Shown in pieces: positions 16,415-25,946 of a stretch of 64,000 bases of DNA. Under the pieces are notes generated by a model. That model ran no database searches and was not told the DNA's origin. It saw only the letters and a list, made by a program, of their open reading frames with translations. Within the stretch, counting starts at the first letter, position 1. Each line of letters begins with the position of its first letter. The stretch is from NCBI GenBank assembly GCA_910576975.1, contig CAJTJY010000007.1:1-64000 (forward strand), given 5' to 3'. The stretch is from an uncultured Lachnospiraceae bacterium. GTDB taxonomy: Bacteria > Bacillota > Clostridia > Lachnospirales > Lachnospiraceae. A program made the position numbers and the translations under genes.

Positions 16415-18496
16415 TTACCAAATTTGTTCTTGCGGCTCCCAAGCCCCTTCCTGCGGCGTAACATCTTGCTCCTGGATATCCGGGGGCAGGATGGTGTCAG
16501 AAGGCACGTTCTGCTCGTCAATATACGGCAGAAAGCCAATGGGATCCAATCCCTGATGTATCTGCTCCATAAAGCTCTGCCATATCCTGCCGGGATAAGA
16601 AGATCCAGACAGCCCTGGCAGATTCCTTGGCATGTCATAACCCACCCATACACTGGTGGTATAATAGCTGGTATAACCCACAAACCAACCGTCTTTATTA
16701 TCATTGGTAGTTCCCGTCTTCCCGGCGCATGGCATGTTGCTCAGAGCAAGCCCCCGTCCGGTTCCCTCCTGGATCGCAGATACCAGCATATCCGTCATCA
16801 TCCTTGAAGCATTAGTCTTAAATACTTCCTTTTCCTCGCTTTGCGTTTCCAATATCAAATTATCCTGGGCGTCGGTAATCTTGACGATGCAAGTAGGCGC
16901 CCGGAACTTTCCATCGTGTTCTAAAGCCGCATAGGCAGAAGCCATTTCCACAGCAGACACGCCGTTCGTAAGCCCTCCCAATGCGCTTGTAGGACGCTCG
17001 TCTTGTTTATCCAGCCTTGAAAAATTCATCTCTTTCAGATAGGACAAGCCTGCCTGAGGCGTCAGTTCTTCCAGCAAGTTCCAGGCGACAGTATTTTTAG
17101 ATTTCTGGACAGCATAGCGCAGGCTGATGATCCCCTCATAAGAACCGCCCGCATTCTCGGGTCCATCGTCTGTCTTGACATCCTCGACGACAGAATCCGG
17201 GGTATAACCGGCTTCCAAAGCCGGCGTAAATGCGATCAATGGCTTGATAGCGCTTCCTGGCTGCCGAAAGCTCTGATACGCCCGGTTTAACGTATATCCA
17301 GGCAGATTTTGATTTCTGCCCCCTACAATCGCTTTCACATGCCCAGTATGATTATCCACGCAGACCGCCGAGCCCTGCAGGGCGAAAACGCCTTCCTCAT
17401 TCTGCTCTGTAAATTCCGCCAGCCCATTGTCCACCGTATCTTGAAGCTGTTTTTGCATATTGAGGTCGATCGACGTATAAATCCGGTACCCCTTGTTATA
17501 AAGGCTCTTTTGGTATTCGCTGTACTGCTGGTCATATTCCTTTTGGTAGGCGCTGCGTTGCTCCTCTGACTCAAAATCACTCCGAAATACGAATCCATCC
17601 TGCGCCATCAAAGACCGGATTGCACAATTATAGGTGTAAGTTTCCACATAATCATTTTTCATTTTCTGAGAAGGATTGAGCGTAATTTTCTTTTTTTTCG
17701 CCTTATTACAGTCTTTCTGACTGATCTTGCCATCCTCTTTCATCTGGTCTAAAATCCGGTTGCGGCGCTTGATGGCATTATCCATATGGGTTACGGGATC
17801 ATAAAGGCTGGGATTATTGGGAATCGCACAGAGAAAAACAATCTGAGATAACGTCAAATCCTGAACTTCTGTGCTGAAATATCCCTTAGAAGCCGCCTGT
17901 ATGCCATAATATCCGTTCCCAAAATAGATATTGTTCAAATAAAATTCCATAATTTTGTTCTTGCTGTAGATCTTCTCCAGCTCTACGGCAATAAATATCT
18001 CTTCAACCTTGCGCTCCCACTTGACTTCATGATTCAAGAAAATGTTTCTGGCAAGCTGCTGCGTAATCGTGCTCCCTCCCTGGGTGACCTTGCCATTCTG
18101 AATCATGGCCTTGGCTGCACGCATAATCGCTTTGACGTCAATTCCGTGATGACGGTAGAACTTCTTATCTTCAATACTCACCATAGCCGCTGCCGCATAA
18201 GCCGGAATCTCGTCATATTCCAGGTAATACACATCCTTTTCACCCTTTAAGGTTGAAACCAGCGTCCCGTTGGCGTCATATACCAAGCTGGTCTGCACAG
18301 AGCGAAACGTCTCTTCGCTGGAACTGCGCACCAACTGCAGTGCCTCCTGTTGCAGGTCGCTGACTGTCTTGGCATATCCACCGAAATAGTACCAGCCCAG
18401 TCCAGCGGCCACTAAAACTAAAAATACAATTTGAAGTTTCACAAAAAACCAAAATACACGGTATTTTCTTTTCTGCTTTTTCTTCTTTTTACTCAT
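16415..18496 (-). CDS. Class A penicillin-binding protein (transglycosylase/transpeptidase)
   Basis: 693 residues. A Lys-rich cytoplasmic start and one membrane helix (~14-36) precede a GT51 glycosyltransferase domain (catalytic EDKKFYRHHGID and QGGSTITQQLARN) and a transpeptidase domain with SAIK (active Ser), SKN and KTGTT motifs in order. It polymerises and cross-links peptidoglycan outside the membrane. The ATG is chosen because the protein then begins MSKKKKK and lies 8 bases after the preceding gene; the longer frame would overlap that gene by 112 bases. The ribosome-binding site is weak (AGGA). Confidence 0.93.
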   Translation of the reverse strand: MSKKKKKQKRKYRVFWFFVKLQIVFLVLVAAGLGWYYFGGYAKTVSDLQQEALQLVRSSSEETFRSVQTSLVYDANGTLVSTLKGEKDVYYLEYDEIPAYAAAAMVSIEDKKFYRHHGIDVKAIMRAAKAMIQNGKVTQGGSTITQQLARNIFLNHEVKWERKVEEIFIAVELEKIYSKNKIMEFYLNNIYFGNGYYGIQAASKGYFSTEVQDLTLSQIVFLCAIPNNPSLYDPVTHMDNAIKRRNRILDQMKEDGKISQKDCNKAKKKKITLNPSQKMKNDYVETYTYNCAIRSLMAQDGFVFRSDFESEEQRSAYQKEYDQQYSEYQKSLYNKGYRIYTSIDLNMQKQLQDTVDNGLAEFTEQNEEGVFALQGSAVCVDNHTGHVKAIVGGRNQNLPGYTLNRAYQSFRQPGSAIKPLIAFTPALEAGYTPDSVVEDVKTDDGPENAGGSYEGIISLRYAVQKSKNTVAWNLLEELTPQAGLSYLKEMNFSRLDKQDERPTSALGGLTNGVSAVEMASAYAALEHDGKFRAPTCIVKITDAQDNLILETQSEEKEVFKTNASRMMTDMLVSAIQEGTGRGLALSNMPCAGKTGTTNDNKDGWFVGYTSYYTTSVWVGYDMPRNLPGLSGSSYPGRIWQSFMEQIHQGLDPIGFLPYIDEQNVPSDTILPPDIQEQDVTPQEGAWEPQEQIW

Positions 18497-18504
18497 AGTC
18501 TGTC

Positions 18505-20154
18505 CTATCTGCTCAGCATGATTTTTCCATATGGTATGCGGTTGCGCTCCAAAATTTCCATCTCCCTGCGCTGACAGGTAAACAGGAAAATCTGCCCTTT
18601 CTGCCTTCCCAGCCAAAGAAGCGCCGCCTCTAAACGTTTTTCATCAAAGGCTGCAAACACCTCGTCCAAAATAATCGGCATCGATTCCTCCCTGGTAAAA
18701 ATGCCGCCAGCGCCCAGCCGCAGAGCGACGTACATCTGCTCCATCACGCCTTGGCTAAGCTGCCAGGGATGGAGGCTGCGTTCCTCTTTTTCCACCAAAA
18801 GATTCATTTGATCGTCCAATCCAATGGCGTCATATTTTCCATGGGTCAGCTCTGCCAGGATTCGGGACATCTCCTGCTCTAACTGCTTTCTAGTATCCTG
18901 GTATGCATCCTGGGTCAGAATATGAAGCGTATTGTATGCCAGCTCATAAGCCTGCTTCTGCTGCTCCAGCTCTTGTTCCTCTTCCCCTGGCTGCTGCGTC
19001 TCCTCGATCACCTCTTGAAGGTTTACCAGCAAGGCCTGCTTTTCGGCAAGCTGTTCTTGCAAAAGAGCCTCCACTGCCTGGTGCTTTGCCTCTTTTTCCT
19101 GCTGTCCTTGCACTTTCTGCCATTCGATGTCCCGGGTAGCGGAGATATTAATTTCCTTCGTCTCCTCCTGCTGCTTTTTACGAAGAAGCCGAAGCCGCCT
19201 TTCTTTCTGGAACCAATGGCACACGCCGCCTGCCCCTCCTAAAAACAAGAACAGCAGAAACAGCTCCAATGCCATCCATCCTGGATTTCCTTCCTGCAAT
19301 GGATGAAATATCACGTTTACAATTCCAAAAATCAATCCAAACAGGGCGATCAGCAGCGATATTCCGCAGCGAATCATATAACCTTGCTGCTTTTTCTTCT
19401 GGCGCAAATCGCGCAGGTATTCCGCCATCTGGTTTGTGTCACGTTCTGGAGGAATGGCGTTCGAGGGCTGTTGAAAAATATTACTGTAGCCTTCTTTCTG
19501 TTGGTTTTTAAGCTGCTTAATATCTTTCTTGAGGATGTCCTCCTCCAAGCGCATTTTTTCCACGGCGTCCATACGCTTCTCTTTCTGCTCCTGATAACGC
19601 CGTTGTGCCTCTTTCTTCTTCTCGTTGAGACGTTTTCCTGCACCTGTCAGATCCAGGCCGCCCTCTTCTCCTAACGAAGCGTTGACAAAATAGTTTTGCA
19701 GCACCTCTGCAAACTCTTTCTTGGTCTCCACCTCTGCTTGACGGATGCAGTATGTATTCTCATAAGCAGTTTTCTTGATGCCGCCCAGAAGCATTTCCAA
19801 ATCTCCATGCTCCACAGACAGCTCTTCCCCATCTATTTCATTGACCAGCTTCGCCGGAGCATCTTCATGATAGAAATCCCGCTCCAGCAAAAACGGCTTG
19901 TCCGCCACTGTGAATTTTAACCCCCCTGCATAGAAAGAGCCGTCTTCCCAGGGTTCGTATTGCTGGTAGCTTTGATGATCCCCCTGCTTGTCCGGCTGCT
20001 TTTCCATTCCAAACAGCATTCCCGTTATAAACTGCTGCATCGTAGATTTGCCTGTTTCATTCTCCCCATAAATCACATTGAGTCCTGGAAGCGGCCGTAC
20101 GTTTATATTACGGAGCTTTCCAAAATTTTTAATCTGAATCTCTGTTATCTTCAT
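18505..20154 (-). CDS. SbcC/YhaN-like ATPase of a nuclease complex
   Basis: 549 residues. Walker A at ~32-39 (GENETGKST), a Q-loop region (CIRQAEVETKKEF), coiled-coil segments on both sides of two adjacent hydrophobic helices (~255-315), and a C-terminal half with LSQGVMEQMYVALRL (signature) and PIILDEVFAAFD (Walker B). This is a compact relative of SbcC/Rad50 and YhaN; the membrane helices in the middle are a known YhaN-type feature. The start codon overlaps the stop of the SbcD-like gene (ATGA), so the two are co-translated and probably form one DNA end-processing complex. Confidence 0.85.
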   Translation of the reverse strand: MKITEIQIKNFGKLRNINVRPLPGLNVIYGENETGKSTMQQFITGMLFGMEKQPDKQGDHQSYQQYEPWEDGSFYAGGLKFTVADKPFLLERDFYHEDAPAKLVNEIDGEELSVEHGDLEMLLGGIKKTAYENTYCIRQAEVETKKEFAEVLQNYFVNASLGEEGGLDLTGAGKRLNEKKKEAQRRYQEQKEKRMDAVEKMRLEEDILKKDIKQLKNQQKEGYSNIFQQPSNAIPPERDTNQMAEYLRDLRQKKKQQGYMIRCGISLLIALFGLIFGIVNVIFHPLQEGNPGWMALELFLLFLFLGGAGGVCHWFQKERRLRLLRKKQQEETKEINISATRDIEWQKVQGQQEKEAKHQAVEALLQEQLAEKQALLVNLQEVIEETQQPGEEEQELEQQKQAYELAYNTLHILTQDAYQDTRKQLEQEMSRILAELTHGKYDAIGLDDQMNLLVEKEERSLHPWQLSQGVMEQMYVALRLGAGGIFTREESMPIILDEVFAAFDEKRLEAALLWLGRQKGQIFLFTCQRREMEILERNRIPYGKIMLSR

Positions 20155-21197
20155 TCTGCCATCAACGCCTCCACGCCATAATATAGTGCTTTCTTGGTTA
20201 TTTCATTTTGAGGCATCTCCTCCATCATCTGGATGTACCGTCCTAAAACCTGCCGCTCATGCTGCAGTTTCATTTTCTCAAAATCGTAATCTGTATGGCA
20301 TTTGTTAATGACCTGCGCCACCTGTTTCATTTTCTTAAGTTCCTCTGGCTCCACAGGATTCTCCTCATTGCAGAATCCTGTCAAGGTAATCCTGAATTTC
20401 TGATACTCAGGCGCTACCCGTACCCGCATCATAACAAACTCCTTTAAGGCGCTCTGGGTAATCTCTGGACTGACTTTTAAGTTCAGGGGAATATATTCGC
20501 AGTAATGCAGCGGCACAAACTGTACACTGCACACATGGTCTTTGATTTCTCCAAGAAAATATCCGTGTTCGCCAGTATCGCCGCAGTCCATGGGCTGCAA
20601 AGCCCCTGCCATCACTACTTTGTCCTTAACAATCTCCATGGGCTTATGTCCATGCCCACATGCCACGTAGTCAAAGGCGCTATGTTCAAAATCCTTGCCG
20701 TCGAAAGGAATATGTCTCTCGTCTCCACCATGAGCAAGAAGAATATTGCAGAACTCTCCTCCCTTGACTTGTATCTGCTGGTACAGCGGCTTAGAAATCT
20801 CCCGCTGCCAATAACTAAGCCCATACACTCTAGTGTCAAGCCCTTCTAATTCGATGTAATCTATCTGCTCTTGCGCAAGAAAGTGCACATTCTTCCCCCA
20901 TGGAAAGTTCCGGTAACAGGAACTTGGCGCTAGGTAATCGCGATTTCCGGCAATCAACACCACATGCGTCTGCGGAATTTTAGAAAATTGCTGATTCACT
21001 TCTTTTAATTCGCGTGGCAGCGGCTGCCTGTGAAACAAGTCTCCGGCAATCAGCAAGATCTGCACTTGCTCTTCTTTCGCCTTGCTGATAACCTTTGTAA
21101 ATGCCTTCCAGTTGTGATACTTCCATTCTTCTCCCCAGGACTGTTCCTTGTCTGGCTTCGCCCCTAAATGTATGTCTGCTATATGAATAAACTTCAT
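20151..21197 (-). CDS. SbcD/Mre11/YhaO-like metallophosphoesterase (DNA repair exonuclease)
   Basis: 348 residues. The calcineurin-type motifs are DIHLG (residues 8-12), GDLFH (~52-56), GNRD (~84-87), an LAHGGD element (~155) and GHGHKP (~178-183). The third motif in this family is normally GNHD; here the His is Arg (codon CGC), which would alter the residue that stabilises the transition state. It is otherwise complete, with a capping C-terminal domain. It lies first in an operon with the SbcC-like ATPase and the penicillin-binding protein. Confidence 0.83.
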   Translation of the reverse strand: MKFIHIADIHLGAKPDKEQSWGEEWKYHNWKAFTKVISKAKEEQVQILLIAGDLFHRQPLPRELKEVNQQFSKIPQTHVVLIAGNRDYLAPSSCYRNFPWGKNVHFLAQEQIDYIELEGLDTRVYGLSYWQREISKPLYQQIQVKGGEFCNILLAHGGDERHIPFDGKDFEHSAFDYVACGHGHKPMEIVKDKVVMAGALQPMDCGDTGEHGYFLGEIKDHVCSVQFVPLHYCEYIPLNLKVSPEITQSALKEFVMMRVRVAPEYQKFRITLTGFCNEENPVEPEELKKMKQVAQVINKCHTDYDFEKMKLQHERQVLGRYIQMMEEMPQNEITKKALYYGVEALMAE

Positions 21198-21518
21198 GTA
21201 AGCTTCTCCTTTGTATTTTTTCGTCTTTATGGCCTGTTTATTTTACACTTTTTTGTAAATTAATAAAATTCTCTCAGAGCTACAAGAAAAAATCCTACTT
21301 GGAGGACTATTTATCGTATTAAGAAATTTTTATAAGCAGCAGGCATTTTAACGCCCTAATGCTACAGGACAATAAACCTCCGCCATTTTAAACAATACTC
21401 TTATTATATTTCAAATAAATAAAATATACAAGCCGTTTGACAGCGATCTGTAAATTAAAATGCATTTCCTAGATAAATCAACAAAATGCATCAATCTTCT
21501 TCATTATTACATTTGGGC

Positions 21519-21547
21519 TTGTTGAAATTTGGTTCTTTTTGTATACT
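21519..21547 (+). promoter_or_regulatory. Promoter of the polysaccharide deacetylase
   Basis: TTGTTG (21519-21524), a 17-base spacer and TATACT (21542-21547) precede the gene by 33 bases. The remaining part of the 383-base gap (21198-21518) is A/T-rich and shows no gene or clear repeat; the promoter of the SbcD-like gene must also lie there but could not be fixed. Confidence 0.6.
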
Positions 21548-21580
21548 AATACATGAAATTGAACAACAAGGAGGCAGATT

Positions 21581-22591
21581 ATGAAAAAATTACCATTCGC
21601 AGCAGTTCTTTCCTGTACAGGCTTGCTTCTTGGCTGCACTGGATTCCTGGGCTGGCAGTGTCTGTCCTTAGGCCGTCAAAACCAGGTTCTGGAAACACAG
21701 GCGTCACAACTTCAGAAAACCAATTCTGATCTGAACGCCCAATTAAAGCACAGCAGCGAAGAGCTTGAAGACAGCAGCAAGGAGCTTGAAAAACAGGAAG
21801 CATACCTAGAGGGACAGGAAGAATATATCTCAGAGTTATCCGCTCAAATCAACTCTCTCGCTCAGGAAAAAGGCGCTTCTGATTCTGAGGAAGACGAGGA
21901 CGCTTCTTTTGGCACAAAAGATTCTGAAGATCCTTACCCAAGCCTTTATGCCAACGTGGAAGATCCTGAAAGCATGGGCGCAGAGAAAATCGCCTATCTG
22001 ACCTTTGACGACGGTCCCTCCAACCTGACGCCCAAGGTACTAGATCTGCTGGACCAGTACGATGCAAAAGCGACTTTCTTCGTGGTATGCAAAAACAATG
22101 AAGAATATGAAGAATACTTATCAGAAATTGTAAAAAGAGGGCATACGCTTGCCCTTCATTCTTACAGCCATGATTATAATAAGATTTATGCTTCCAAAGA
22201 CGCTTTTCTTAAAGACTATCAACAGGTATTTGACTGGGTCGTAGAGAATGCCAATTACACCCCTTCTCTGTTCCGGTTTCCAGGGGGCAGCAACAACGGT
22301 TCCTCCTATGTAAGCCATGAAATCATCCAGGAAATGAAAGCCAGGGGATTCCAATACTTTGACTGGAATGTCAGCTCCGGGGACGGCAGCAACCTTACCA
22401 CCACCTCGAACATCATTGACAATATCTGTAATAATATCGGACATGTGGACACTCCGGTAGTGCTGATGCACGACGGCAGTGGAAAGAATGCCACCCTGGC
22501 CGCCCTTCCTGACGTGCTGAAAAATTTGTCTCAGGCTGGGTATCAATTCCATGCGCTGGATAAAACAGTGCCTGCGGCACAGTTCCGTTAA
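21581..22591 (+). CDS. Polysaccharide (peptidoglycan) deacetylase, NodB type
   Basis: 336 residues. An N-terminal hydrophobic segment (~5-28) contains LLLGC, which could be a lipobox, otherwise a simple membrane anchor. A coiled coil (~32-95) and an acidic linker follow, then the NodB domain (~130-335). Motifs TFDDGPS, HSYSHDY (metal His pair), RFPGGS, DWN and LMHDG are all intact, so an active metal-dependent N-deacetylase is expected. The cell-wall-facing layout suggests peptidoglycan GlcNAc deacetylation, as by PgdA. GGAGG precedes the ATG. Confidence 0.88.
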   Translation: MKKLPFAAVLSCTGLLLGCTGFLGWQCLSLGRQNQVLETQASQLQKTNSDLNAQLKHSSEELEDSSKELEKQEAYLEGQEEYISELSAQINSLAQEKGASDSEEDEDASFGTKDSEDPYPSLYANVEDPESMGAEKIAYLTFDDGPSNLTPKVLDLLDQYDAKATFFVVCKNNEEYEEYLSEIVKRGHTLALHSYSHDYNKIYASKDAFLKDYQQVFDWVVENANYTPSLFRFPGGSNNGSSYVSHEIIQEMKARGFQYFDWNVSSGDGSNLTTTSNIIDNICNNIGHVDTPVVLMHDGSGKNATLAALPDVLKNLSQAGYQFHALDKTVPAAQFR

Positions 22592-22606
22592 CATTTTTCT
22601 GCCCTT

Positions 22607-22637
22607 AGACAGATGGTTCTTATTGTTCCATCTGTCT
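22607..22637. terminator. Hairpin between deacetylase and spoVT
   Basis: AGACAGATGG (22607-22616) pairs with CCATCTGTCT (22628-22637). The right half of the stem encodes the last residues of SpoVT, so the terminator is shared by convergent genes. Confidence 0.6.
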
Positions 22638-23168
22638 GCCCAGAAATCCTGCCGCTACCTTGGCAAGCTTGCTCTCAGTCTCTCCGACGTTGCCATTTTC
22701 CTCCCGGTTAAACATGACCACCGATCCAATGGCGTCTCCTTCACAAATAATGGTCGAAACTACCTGCGAGTTAAAATCCCCGGAATCATCCAGAGTAATA
22801 TTCACAAACCCCTTGTCATCTTTCCGGGCGCAGAACGTTTCTCTGTCTGTGATGACATTTTCTAGCTGCTTGCTGATCGGTTTGCCGTCATAGTCTTTCT
22901 TTCCCGTGCCCGCTGCAGCGATCACATGGTCACGATCCGTAATGCATACCAGACAGCCGCTAGTCTGAGCAAGGCTTTCTGCATACAGACCGGCAAACTG
23001 CCCCAGTTCCCCGATGGGAGAATATTTTTTGAGAATAATTTCCCCTTCACGGTCTGTAAAAATTTCCAAAGGATCCCCCTCACGAATCCGCAAAGTACGG
23101 CGAATCTCCTTTGGCACTACCACCCTCCCCAGATCATCTATCCTTCGAACAATTCCCGTTGCTTTCAT
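22620..23168 (-). CDS. spoVT: Stage V sporulation protein T
   Basis: 182 residues, the family's usual length. The N-terminal AbrB/SpoVT swapped-hairpin DNA-binding domain (residues 1-50, MKATGIVRRIDDLGRVVVP) is followed by a GAF-like domain (~55-180). In Bacillus it tunes sigma-G-dependent genes in the forespore; its presence marks the organism as a spore former. GGAGG precedes the ATG. A possible sigma-G-like promoter lies ~55 bases upstream. Confidence 0.95.
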   Translation of the reverse strand: MKATGIVRRIDDLGRVVVPKEIRRTLRIREGDPLEIFTDREGEIILKKYSPIGELGQFAGLYAESLAQTSGCLVCITDRDHVIAAAGTGKKDYDGKPISKQLENVITDRETFCARKDDKGFVNITLDDSGDFNSQVVSTIICEGDAIGSVVMFNREENGNVGETESKLAKVAAGFLGRQMEQ

Positions 23169-23222
23169 AAAAAATCCTCCATTTACAAATCTCTTATCAT
23201 TCTCGCAAAGCGATTATGGTAC

Positions 23223-23251
23223 TATTATCTGTAAACGGAGGCATTTTATAC
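23223..23251 (-). promoter_or_regulatory. Possible sigma-F/G-like promoter of spoVT
   Basis: On the minus strand GTATA (23251-23247), 17 bases and GATAATA (23229-23223) resemble the GNATA / CATANTA pattern of forespore sigma factors. The match is partial, and the assignment rests mainly on what is known of spoVT in Bacillus. Confidence 0.3.
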
Positions 23252-23277
23252 TAATTACTTTTAATTTATGTATATGT

Positions 23278-24057
23278 TTAATCGAACAGAGAAACAAGCG
23301 AAGAAATCCGTTCCGTAATCTCTGCCACTGACTTCTCGATATCATTATAGATCACCGCAGACTGAGAAGAGAGATCCTGCATGTTCTTTGCCACCACTGC
23401 AAATCCTGCGCCTGCTTCCCCGCTTCTGGCAGCTTCAATGCTTGCATTGAGAGACAAGATATTCTGCTTTTTGGCAATCGCCTTAAGATGGCTGGTATTG
23501 TCATTAATTGTCTGAATCAGGTCGTTGGATTCCTCCACGCCTTTCTGCACGCCGCTAAGCCTGTCAGCATTGCTGTATTTAAAAAATTCCAGATTTACAA
23601 GCTGGTTGACAATGATCCCCAGCAAGTTCGAAGAAGAACGTATTTTAGCCTCTGTGCTTACAGGAACTTTGCGAAGCGCCCTGATGTAATCCTCCGGGTC
23701 AATGCCAAGCTCCTGCGCCGTCTGACGGAATTTGTCTTCATCTGGAGGGTTTGGAAGCACCTGTCCTCCCACGATGGTTCCTAGCTTCTCTCCGTTTACC
23801 GTAATATCCACGGAAAAATCCATCAGACCCGCATGACAAAAATATGTTCCCGAACACTCATTGTCACATTTGACGCATCTTCTAAGCCCTTCCTGTGAAC
23901 CTCTTGTATATTTCATGCAAAAATCTGTAAAATTGCTTCCCTCTGTCAGATATTTTCCATCCATTCCCACAGCTATAGCCGCAAGCCCCGTGGCATTGGA
24001 GAAATCATCCTGAATTTTCTGCAGTTTCGATAAATCCATAAAATCTTTTAATTCCAT
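23278..24057 (-). CDS. PocR sensory domain plus short chemoreceptor-type signalling domain
   Basis: 259 residues. Residues ~8-165 form a PocR domain with its conserved Cys/His cluster (RCVKCDNECSG, then YFCHAGLMDF), which binds small hydrocarbon-derivative ligands or a metal centre in related proteins. The C-terminal ~75 residues are the methyl-accepting-protein hairpin tip (LNASIEAARSGEAGAGFAVVA), but there is no membrane helix and the signalling domain is much shorter than in a full receptor. It is therefore a soluble receptor-like protein. No che or fla genes are in the window. Confidence 0.85.
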   Translation of the reverse strand: MELKDFMDLSKLQKIQDDFSNATGLAAIAVGMDGKYLTEGSNFTDFCMKYTRGSQEGLRRCVKCDNECSGTYFCHAGLMDFSVDITVNGEKLGTIVGGQVLPNPPDEDKFRQTAQELGIDPEDYIRALRKVPVSTEAKIRSSSNLLGIIVNQLVNLEFFKYSNADRLSGVQKGVEESNDLIQTINDNTSHLKAIAKKQNILSLNASIEAARSGEAGAGFAVVAKNMQDLSSQSAVIYNDIEKSVAEITERISSLVSLFD

Positions 24058-24142
24058 GCTGTTCTACCTTCCTTTTCCTACATCCAGTCCAGGTCACTAA
24101 CGTAATGTTATGATTTCTCCGCACCCTTCCTGATTGTTTGAT

Positions 24143-25609
24143 TTATAATACTTTTTCTAATTCCTTAATCACGATCTTAAGCGCCTTGATCCTGGCATAT
24201 TTCTTGTCATTGGACTCCAGCACATGCCATGGAGCATATGAGGTGTTTGTCTTCTTTATCATTTCATTTACCGCATCCTCATATTGATCCCATTTTTCCC
24301 GATTGCGCCAGTCTTCATCCGTAATCTTCCACTGCTTTTCCGGCGTATTCTGGCGGTCGGTAAAGCGCGCAAGCTGCACGTCCTTGTCAATCTGCACCCA
24401 GAATTTGATAATTACCGCTCCCCAGTCCGACAATTCTTTCTCAAACTCATTGATCTCATTGTAGGCGCGCTTCCAGTCATTCTCATTGCAAAATCCTTCC
24501 AAGCGCTCCACCATCACCCTGCCATACCAAGTACGGTCAAAAATCGCCACATGGCCCGTCTTTGGCAGTCGGTTCCAAAAACGCCACAGATAATGCCTTG
24601 CTTTCTCATGGGGTTCCGGGCTTGCAATCGGATGCACTTCATATCCTCTGGGATCTAACGCTCCAGTAATCCGCTTTATATTGCCTCCCTTGCCTGCAGC
24701 ATCCCAGCCCTCATATGCGATGATCACAGGAATCTTCTTCCTATACAGTTCATTATGCAAGCCTCTAAGCTTCTCTTGCAGCTCTTTGAGCTCCTGTTTA
24801 TAAGCATCCTCCTCAATCACTTTATCCAAAGGAAGCTCTGAGAGCTTAGGAATTTTCTCCAATGGAAATACATTTTGCAAAAGAGGCACTGCCATGGCGC
24901 TATTTTGCAGCGCCGTGTCTATCCCATTGACCAAAGTCTCCAGCACCTGAAGCAACGCCCACTTCCTGTTCTGGGCATCCACGATGTACCATGGAGAGGT
25001 GGATGCATTGGTATCGTTCAAATATTGGTCATACGTTTTCAGACATTTATCATAATGTTCATTCTGCCAAAGGTCGTTATCACTGACACGCCATTTCGTG
25101 CTTCGTTCTTTTTCGAGAGCCTTAATCCTGTTCTTTTGTTCTTTCTGGCTAATCTGGAAAAAGAACTTCATCACCAGATAACCATTATCGGTGAGCTGAC
25201 GTTCAAACCGCTTGACGCTGTCAATCCGTTTCTTGTATTCCTTATCCTTGATGCTCCCATGAAGGCATCCCTTGGTTACTTCGTCCATCCAGCCAGAATC
25301 CAAGAAACAGAATTTCCCAGCCTCCGGAATTTTTACAAAGTAGCGATATAAAAACGGCTTTCTTTTTTCCTCTTCCGTAGGTATGTCCATAGTGGCAACC
25401 TTAAAAAACCTGGGATCAATATTGAGAATTAGTTTTCCCAAAATGCTGCCCTTGCCCGCAGTGCCCCATCCTTCAAACAAAACAAACACGGGCAGCTTGC
25501 GATCCTTGATCAGCATCTGTTGCTGACGCAGCTTCTGCTTGGCCGCCTCCAACCGTTCTTCCAGTTCTTCCGCCTCTGGTTTCTCCGGCTTGTTCCAATT
25601 TTTAAGCAT
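24143..25609 (-). CDS. pap: Two-domain polyphosphate kinase 2 / polyphosphate:AMP phosphotransferase
   Basis: 488 residues with two PPK2 domains in tandem. Walker A motifs FEGWGTAGKGS (~45) and YEGWDAAGKGG (~297) stand in each half. The lid motif typical of active PPK2 (DRTWYGRVMVERLEGF) is only in the second half; the first half has a divergent lid (DSGWMDEV). That fits class II PPK2 enzymes, which transfer phosphate from polyphosphate to AMP to give ADP, with the C-terminal domain catalytic. AAAGGAGG lies before the ATG. Confidence 0.9.
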   Translation of the reverse strand: MLKNWNKPEKPEAEELEERLEAAKQKLRQQQMLIKDRKLPVFVLFEGWGTAGKGSILGKLILNIDPRFFKVATMDIPTEEEKRKPFLYRYFVKIPEAGKFCFLDSGWMDEVTKGCLHGSIKDKEYKKRIDSVKRFERQLTDNGYLVMKFFFQISQKEQKNRIKALEKERSTKWRVSDNDLWQNEHYDKCLKTYDQYLNDTNASTSPWYIVDAQNRKWALLQVLETLVNGIDTALQNSAMAVPLLQNVFPLEKIPKLSELPLDKVIEEDAYKQELKELQEKLRGLHNELYRKKIPVIIAYEGWDAAGKGGNIKRITGALDPRGYEVHPIASPEPHEKARHYLWRFWNRLPKTGHVAIFDRTWYGRVMVERLEGFCNENDWKRAYNEINEFEKELSDWGAVIIKFWVQIDKDVQLARFTDRQNTPEKQWKITDEDWRNREKWDQYEDAVNEMIKKTNTSYAPWHVLESNDKKYARIKALKIVIKELEKVL

Positions 25610-25649
25610 ACTTTCTCCTCCTTTAGATCACAGCAAGATATCCGCTAGC

Positions 25650-25946
25650 TCAATACCTCACTGTAAAGCCTTTCTGTTTGGCATCCACTTCCATGCGTTC
25701 TCTTGTTATCCAGTCTATGCGTATATAGGAGTCCTGATGAAGCCCTTGAAGCATCATATCCAGAGCTTCTTCCCTGCCTTGCAGCTGCGCTTCCACGGAT
25801 CCGTCCCCGTTATTTCGAATCCATCCCGTGACTCCATAATGACGTGCCAAAGAGCTTGCCTTATAGCGGAATCCTACGCCCTGCACCCTCCCAGTAAATA
25901 CAAAATGCTCCCGTACGATGCTCATCTTTTTATCATGCTCTCCCAT
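25650..25946 (-). CDS. acyP: Acylphosphatase
   Basis: 98 residues, or 91 from the inner ATG. It has the phosphate-loop motif GRVQGVGFR with catalytic Arg, and the second motif GWIRNNGDGSVEA with catalytic Asn. It hydrolyses carboxyl-phosphate bonds in small acyl phosphates. Two starts are possible: the outer ATG has GGGAGG four bases ahead and overlaps the previous gene by 25 bases, while the inner ATG at 25925 forms an ATGA overlap with that gene's stop. Either way the two genes are translationally coupled. Confidence 0.92.
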   Translation of the reverse strand: MGEHDKKMSIVREHFVFTGRVQGVGFRYKASSLARHYGVTGWIRNNGDGSVEAQLQGREEALDMMLQGLHQDSYIRIDWITRERMEVDAKQKGFTVRY

